This document shows positions 59,320-64,000 of a stretch of 64,000 nt of DNA, in pieces; within the stretch, counting starts at the first letter, position 1, and every line of letters starts with the position of its first letter. Both the position numbers and the translations under genes were made by a program. The notes beneath the pieces were generated by a model. It did not search any database and was not told where the DNA came from. It was given only the letters and a program-made list of their open reading frames with translations. Source of the DNA: Alkalibacillus silvisoli (GTDB lineage Bacteria > Bacillota > Bacilli > Bacillales > Alkalibacillaceae); NCBI RefSeq assembly GCF_039521975.1, contig NZ_BAAACZ010000003.1, positions 62,001 through 126,000 of the forward strand, given 5' to 3'.

Positions 59320-60249
59320 CTATAGAGCTTTTAATTGTTCGTTAAGTGTTTTGGCAATTTCTTTCATACCATATTGATTGACTTTACTTTCAGCGTCAGA
59401 GTTGTAATTCGTATTAGTGTTGACATCGTAAGTGAATAATTCGCCATCTGTATTTTGAATAAATTCAATTCCTGCAAAATGAATGCCATTTCTAGCTAAA
59501 AACTGCTCGTATTGTTTGATGATTGGGTGGTTAAAGTCACTAATAATTTGGAACTTCTCGCGAGTGTTTTCAGTCGTCATGCAGAATTGATCGTCAATGG
59601 TACATGCATCTGCAGGACATAGTTCGAACCCTTCAGATGTATCAACCTTAACCGCATAAAAAAACTTACCACCAATAAACTCACAGCGCGTAATGGATGC
59701 CTCAGGTGATTCAATATATTGTTGTAATAAAGTAATGCCATCGATTGGTTCTTCAAATTGGTCACTATATACATAGTTTTCTAAAGCTTCAGTGGTGTGA
59801 AATAATTGGACCCCAAGCCCTTTACCAGCGCGATTATGTTTTGTTATAAAAGGCTTCTCCATTTTGTGTGCTGCATCAATTAGTTGTTGTTTTCCGACTG
59901 TTACTAATGTTTTCGGTGTTTTAATGCCAGCTTTTTGTAGTTTACTATACTGTCTTGCTTTGTTGATTTCAAGATCTAATGCGTGGCTATTGTTTAGAAC
60001 GACACGATCATGTTCCTCTAACCATGCTAAGATTGCTGATGTGAATTCAGGCGCAAAACGATGCCCGCGTGTATGAGAAGATGCACTCATTCTGTTGTAA
60101 AATACGCCAGTAGGTGGCGCTTCAGTTAAGTCAATGTGACCTTCATGGATATGCCAGTCTTCATAAGGAGCATTAAGCTCATCTAATGCTTTAAGAAGTG
60201 GTTCTGTCCATTCTGAATTTTCATGAATGATATATATTTTAGAATCCAT
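59320..60249 (-). CDS. ATP-grasp (RimK-like) carboxylate-amine ligase
   Basis: This encodes 309 residues. ATP-grasp features: 'ARQYSKLQKAGIKTPKTLVTV' leading to the ATP loop 'KPFITKHNRAGKGLGVQLF', 'EEPIDGITLLQQYIES', and the metal-binding 'FAGIEFIQNTDGELFTYDVNTNTNYN' with Glu, Asp and Asn residues. The reaction is joining an amino acid or peptide to a carboxyl group; the substrate is unknown. AAAAGGGG precedes the ATG. It stands alone. Confidence 0.85.
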   Translation of the reverse strand: MDSKIYIIHENSEWTEPLLKALDELNAPYEDWHIHEGHIDLTEAPPTGVFYNRMSASSHTRGHRFAPEFTSAILAWLEEHDRVVLNNSHALDLEINKARQYSKLQKAGIKTPKTLVTVGKQQLIDAAHKMEKPFITKHNRAGKGLGVQLFHTTEALENYVYSDQFEEPIDGITLLQQYIESPEASITRCEFIGGKFFYAVKVDTSEGFELCPADACTIDDQFCMTTENTREKFQIISDFNHPIIKQYEQFLARNGIHFAGIEFIQNTDGELFTYDVNTNTNYNSDAESKVNQYGMKEIAKTLNEQLKAL

Positions 60250-60491
60250 ATGATAACCCCTTTTCTGTATTATTCCAATCTGTTTAATAGTATATTTGAA
60301 AATGATTAATTTTGAAATAAAACACCCTTGAAAGCCAAATTAAATTGATAAATTACAAGTTACTTTGAAGTAAGTCTGTTATATAACTAAATGTATGCTA
60401 CAATAATACAAAAGTCTGAATATTCGGCGTTTATGTCATTGTATGTAAAGACTCTAGAGAGTTTAATGATGATTATTGGGGGAATATAGGT

Positions 60492-60734
60492 TTGAAGTTA
60501 ATCGCAAAAGTTTTAATTGTAATCGGCTTCCTCTCTGTTCTTCTCGGTATTATCCCAACTATTTTCACTCTTATTGTTTATCCGTCAGTAGAATGGGAAA
60601 CGGTGTTAGACCTTATAGCTTATGTTCTATTTGAAACACCAGAACGAGGACTTTGGCAAGTGGGTGTCGTCATATGGTTGATTGGTTTATGGTTATTAAG
60701 TAGAGAACGGAAAAAAGGAAGAATCTTTTATTAG
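60492..60734 (+). CDS. Small two-helix membrane protein
   Basis: This encodes 80 residues from TTG 60492 (GGGGGAATA upstream). Helices at about 5-25 and 52-68; basic end RERKKGRI. It is unrecognised. A strong terminator follows 22 bases after the stop. Confidence 0.6.
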   Translation: MKLIAKVLIVIGFLSVLLGIIPTIFTLIVYPSVEWETVLDLIAYVLFETPERGLWQVGVVIWLIGLWLLSRERKKGRIFY

Positions 60735-60755
60735 TGTACTTCATTACATAAGTAT

Positions 60756-60795
60756 CAAAGAGGCTCTCTTGCCTAAGAGAGCCTCTTTGAATTGT
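60756..60795. terminator. Strong intrinsic terminator
   Basis: A perfect 15-bp stem CAAAGAGGCTCTCTT / AAGAGAGCCTCTTTG has a 4-base loop, with a T run six bases after. It is the most stable simple hairpin in the window. Confidence 0.8.
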
Positions 60796-60853
60796 TTTTG
60801 TGAAGGGGGCGGGGTAGAAAACAGGATCTTACCTGTATTAGTGCAACTATCCC

Positions 60854-61681
60854 TTAAGAACTTGGGCGAGTTATAGGGATTTGGATTTCTGAAAAATATT
60901 CTTCAGGTTTATGGGTCATGTAATGGTCGATGATCGTGCGTTCGATTGCATCTCCGTTTATCTTTAAATGGTTATTCTCAATAAACTCAAGTAATTTGTC
61001 GTAATATTGACTTGAGTGAATTCGCTCTTCATTACAATAGATACAAGCATACTGACCAGAGGGGAGTGTAGTTTTGAAGTCTGGTGCAATATTTTCCTCT
61101 TCGACTAGTAAAAAGATTGAGTTATATTCCTTAAAGTTATTATTTTTTATCTGTTCAATTGGTAACGTGACACCAACTGACCCAATAAATATTGACGATT
61201 TTAACCTCGCAATGTTTTCTAACTTTCGAATGGAAAGCTCTAGTTCAGGGTGCGAACTGATTTTTTTATTTAATTGAATAATTTGGCGTTCATTAATATC
61301 TTTAATGAATGGTATTCCATATTGATGGTTACTTTTCGCCCATTCAAGCTCATTAATTCGGTTTATAACGCGCTCATTTATATTTTGAAGGTCGCGAATT
61401 CTTTCAGCTGTTACTTGTTGTTGCTTTTTTAAAATATTTAAAAAGTAGTCAAGGTCAGGTTCGTCGAATTGTTTTTTAATTTCTTTTAATGGAACACCTA
61501 AGTTTCTTAAATAATTAATGGTATTTAAGTGCTCGAACTGAGCAGTTGAATAGTAGCGATAATTGTTATGTTGGTCCACCTCAATTGGTTTAAACAGTTC
61601 GATTTCATCGTAATACCTTAAAGTTTTAACAGAAATGTTGTGTAATTTTGCGATTTCTCCTATTGTAAAGCGATCCTTCAT
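60854..61681 (-). CDS. MerR family regulator with GyrI/BmrR-like effector domain
   Basis: The 275-residue protein has an N-terminal MerR helix-turn-helix (3-70: 'FTIGEIAKLHNISVKTLRYYDEIELFKPIEVDQHNNYRYYS') and a dimerisation helix (75-115). The C-terminal about 150 residues match the ligand-binding domain of BmrR-like regulators (LPSGQYACIYCNE). I chose ATG 61681 because GAGG is eight bases upstream. It lies 19 bases after the end of the siderophore-binding protein gene and is probably in the same transcript. Confidence 0.87.
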   Translation of the reverse strand: MKDRFTIGEIAKLHNISVKTLRYYDEIELFKPIEVDQHNNYRYYSTAQFEHLNTINYLRNLGVPLKEIKKQFDEPDLDYFLNILKKQQQVTAERIRDLQNINERVINRINELEWAKSNHQYGIPFIKDINERQIIQLNKKISSHPELELSIRKLENIARLKSSIFIGSVGVTLPIEQIKNNNFKEYNSIFLLVEEENIAPDFKTTLPSGQYACIYCNEERIHSSQYYDKLLEFIENNHLKINGDAIERTIIDHYMTHKPEEYFSEIQIPITRPSS

Positions 61682-61700
61682 GTTTGCCACCTCGTACGGT

Positions 61701-62624
61701 TTATTCTATGGCATCTTTAATTTCATTAATCATCTCTGATACAGATTGTACTCCACCATCAGCTAAGTACCAATATTCAGGGTTTAAGTAAAAGATTTGG
61801 TCATTTTGATAGGCAGTTGTGTTTTCAGTTAAACTATTTTCAATGGTTTCTTTCGCGGCAGCTTCACCTTCAACAACTGCATCACGATCGATAACAAATA
61901 AGAAGTCTGGGTCTTTGTCGACTATGAATTCAAATGAAATGTTTTGGCCGTGAGTTGCAACATCAATGCTTTCATCAGCTGGTGTTACGCCTAAAGTATC
62001 GTGAATAATACCAAAGCGTGAACCGGGTCCATAAGCATTTACATTACCACCAGTTGCTAAAGTAATTAAACCGGTTTGCTCACTAGAAGTAGCCATTTCA
62101 TTCACTTCATCTACTTCAGCTTGGATCGATTCAACTGTTTCGCCAACTTCATCTTCAATGTTAAAGATCTCACCAATAATTCCAACGTTATTAGAAAAGG
62201 AGTCCATATAGTTCAGAGAATCTAACTCTACATATACAGTAGGAGCGATATCATTTAACTCTTCGTATTGGTCTGATTGTCTTCCAGAAATAATAATTAA
62301 ATCAGGGTCCATACTATAAATTGCTTCAAAGTCTGGTTCTTTTAATCCACCTACATGTTCGTATTCATCACTTTCATAATGAGATAAATAAGATGGTAAG
62401 TTATCTTTAGGTACACCTGTTACTGGTAAGTCAAATTGATCTAATGTATCTAGCATACCTAAGTCAAACACGACAACACTTTCTGGATTCGCATCAACAA
62501 CAGCCTCACCTAGCTCATGGTCAATGGTAACAGTTTCACCTGTTGTTTCCTCACCTTGCTCAGATGTTCCACATGCTGTTAAAGTAAGTAAAATTAAACC
62601 ACATAATATCATTATTTTTTTCAT
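61701..62624 (-). CDS. yclQ: Siderophore ABC transporter, substrate-binding lipoprotein (YclQ-like)
   Basis: The 307-residue protein's signal peptide ends in a lipobox (L-T-A-C, Cys at about 18). The two-lobed FepB/PBP fold of type III binding proteins follows: 'ESVVVFDLGMLDTLDQFDLPVTGVPK', 'HVGGLKEPDFEAIYSMDPDLIIISGRQ' and 'NPEYWYLADGGVQSVSEMINEI'. Family: YclQ/FpuA, binding ferric petrobactin or similar. It is encoded after the ATPase with 22 bases between. Very acidic overall. Confidence 0.9.
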   Translation of the reverse strand: MKKIMILCGLILLTLTACGTSEQGEETTGETVTIDHELGEAVVDANPESVVVFDLGMLDTLDQFDLPVTGVPKDNLPSYLSHYESDEYEHVGGLKEPDFEAIYSMDPDLIIISGRQSDQYEELNDIAPTVYVELDSLNYMDSFSNNVGIIGEIFNIEDEVGETVESIQAEVDEVNEMATSSEQTGLITLATGGNVNAYGPGSRFGIIHDTLGVTPADESIDVATHGQNISFEFIVDKDPDFLFVIDRDAVVEGEAAAKETIENSLTENTTAYQNDQIFYLNPEYWYLADGGVQSVSEMINEIKDAIE

Positions 62625-62646
62625 TATAAATCACCTCTGTTATTTA

Positions 62647-63405
62647 TTAACCAAAATACACACACACTTTACAACGGTTCATTTGTGTAACGGGTATTTC
62701 CATATCATATATTTCTTTTAATGTTGCTTCTTCAATGATGTCATCTACTGGACCTTGTTTAAGAATGGCTCCGTCTTTTAATGCAACGATGTAATCAGAG
62801 TAAAAGGATGCAAAATTAATATCGTGAATAACAATGACGACCGTTTTACCTAACTCATCGACAAGTCGGCGTAGTACTTTCATAATTTGCACAGCGTGTT
62901 TCATATCTAAGTTGTTAAGTGGTTCATCGAGTAAAATGTATTCGGTGTCTTGAGCAATGACCATTGCTATGTGAGCTCTTTGTTTTTGACCGCCACTTAA
63001 TTGATCAAGGTATTGATTCTCTAACTCTTGTAATTCCATAAAAGAAATAGCTTCATCAATGTGTCGTATATCTTCATCTGTCAAATGACCTTGAGAATAA
63101 GGAAAACGACCAAATGAGACGAGTTCACGTACGGTGAGTCGTACGGTGATATGATTTGATTGTTTTAGAATGGCCATCTTTTTCGCGAGTTCGCGATTTT
63201 TCCATTGTGACATTTTATGCTGGTCTATATTAACCTCACCTATGTCATATTTAATGAGTCGACTAACAGCTGATAGTAAAGTACTTTTACCAGCACCATT
63301 CGGACCAATAAAAGAAGTGATTTTCCCTCTTTGGATATTGACAGAAACGTTATTAACGACCGTTTTATCACCATATTTCTTAGATAACTCTTTTACTTCA
63401 ATCAT
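62647..63405 (-). CDS. yclP: Siderophore ABC transporter, ATP-binding protein (YclP-like)
   Basis: The 252-residue protein has Walker A GPNGAGKST, signature 'LDQLSGGQKQRAHIAMVIAQD', Walker B 'YILLDEPLNNLD' and H-loop 'VVIVIHDINFASFYSD', all typical of FecE-type importers. It starts in an ATGA overlap with the permease stop. The Cys near the end (NRCKVCVYFG) is unusual but not clearly functional. Confidence 0.93.
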   Translation of the reverse strand: MIEVKELSKKYGDKTVVNNVSVNIQRGKITSFIGPNGAGKSTLLSAVSRLIKYDIGEVNIDQHKMSQWKNRELAKKMAILKQSNHITVRLTVRELVSFGRFPYSQGHLTDEDIRHIDEAISFMELQELENQYLDQLSGGQKQRAHIAMVIAQDTEYILLDEPLNNLDMKHAVQIMKVLRRLVDELGKTVVIVIHDINFASFYSDYIVALKDGAILKQGPVDDIIEEATLKEIYDMEIPVTQMNRCKVCVYFG

Positions 63406-64000
63406 GCTCGACTCTCCTTTAACAGTAGATAAATGAAGTACACACCACCGACAAAGTTAATAATGACACTGACGGTTGTTGAAAATGTAAAGACTCGCTC
63501 AACGATTAGCTGACCACCAACTAAGGCAATGATGCTAACTAAAATAGCACCTAAGATCAGCTCTTTGTGTCGATAGTTTTTTAAAAACTCATAGGCTACG
63601 TTTGCTACAAGCAAGCCTAAAAACGTAATCGGCCCAACTAATACGGTTGCGATTGATATAAGAATCGCTACGATAATAAAGATTTGTCTTACGATATGAT
63701 CATACTCTACACCTAGATTGATTGCTTGATCTTTACCTAGTGAAATAACATTTAAATATTTCGCATACCTTAAGAAGTAGAGAATAGTTAATCCCATGCC
63801 AACTAATGCAATGTAAAACAAGTCTGTATTGACGTTGTTAAAGCTAGCAAACATTTGGTCTTGAACAAACTGAAACTCATTAGGGTCAATTAATACTTGC
63901 ATAAACTCTGATAAGCTGCTGAAAAAGGTTCCAAAGATTAACCCTATTAATAATAAGAAGTAAATATTTTGCCCTTCTTTTTTAAATAGAAAATGGTAGA
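63402..64000 (-). CDS. yclO: Siderophore ABC transporter, permease (YclO-like), partial
   Basis: The C-terminal about 199 residues are in the window; the frame continues to the edge without a stop (EGQNIYFLLLIGLIFGTFFS upstream of the first Met). FecCD permease features: 'YLNVISLGKDQAINLGVEYDHIVRQIFIIVAILISIATVLVGPITFLGLLVANVAYEFL' with the EAA-like loop. It is the upstream partner of yclP and yclQ, so iron import is the predicted role. Confidence 0.9.
   Translation of the reverse strand, partial: YHFLFKKEGQNIYFLLLIGLIFGTFFSSLSEFMQVLIDPNEFQFVQDQMFASFNNVNTDLFYIALVGMGLTILYFLRYAKYLNVISLGKDQAINLGVEYDHIVRQIFIIVAILISIATVLVGPITFLGLLVANVAYEFLKNYRHKELILGAILVSIIALVGGQLIVERVFTFSTTVSVIINFVGGVYFIYLLLKESRA

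Overview
This window looks like the chromosome of a low-GC, endospore-forming Bacillaceae, probably a moderate halophile or alkaliphile. Spore genes are present (gerQ next to cwlJ). The stretch gerQ / cwlJ / hemQ / lipL / ywfO-like / ywgA-like resembles the ywd-ywf-ywg region of Bacillus subtilis. Shine-Dalgarno sites are strong, many starts are TTG or GTG, and some secreted proteins (for example the lipoprotein at 57473) are strikingly acidic. The species cannot be named from this evidence.

Layout. 1-8500: a methyltransferase tail, a 14-TM exporter, small membrane and zinc-ribbon proteins, three tandem DUF4181-like membrane proteins (the third frameshifted), and a minus-strand yugP / DUF5392 / TetR operon with a clear operator. 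8500-17200: a 21-bp tandem array, then four NTPase genes. These are a PD-(D/E)XK plus DUF2075 helicase, an OLD-type ATPase with a TOPRIM nuclease domain, a DEAH helicase and a yjcD-like UvrD helicase. The first two form a candidate anti-phage pair. 17200-33700: an ABC exporter, a secreted M4 protease, an MFS transporter fused to a VOC domain, a dehalogenase remnant, a membrane-anchored Mrr-like protein that seems to lack catalytic residues, a WYL regulator, a CHY zinc finger, an S9 peptidase and a glutathionyl-hydroquinone reductase. 33700-41000: a lipase-like hydrolase, sbcDC behind a LexA-like box, a type I toxin-like small gene and a sigma factor. 41000-51100: gerQ-cwlJ, hemQ, lipL, pcp-pxpBAC (pyroglutamate to glutamate), an IS1341-type tnpB element with a divergent ribbon-helix-helix gene, and the ywfO/ywgA pair. 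51100-64000: an oxidoreductase, a large transporter, htpX, a barwin-like protein, a lipoprotein hydrolase, a long structured repeat, an ATP-grasp ligase, and a yclOPQ-type siderophore importer with a MerR gene directly downstream.

The most unusual feature is the intergenic DNA. Short arrays with a 20-21 bp period, each with its own core (CTGATAAAA, TCAGGCGA, GAGGCTCAAA or CGTTCGGCAATAA), fill many gaps. The CTGATAAAA family belongs to a modular composite repeat: a lead segment, a hairpin, n array units and a conserved tail, which recur together or separately at seven loci. A perfect palindrome (AATCAAACGTTTGATT) also occurs four times, three of them exactly at gene ends inside operons.

All functional calls come from reading the sequence and recalled family knowledge. 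No database search was run.
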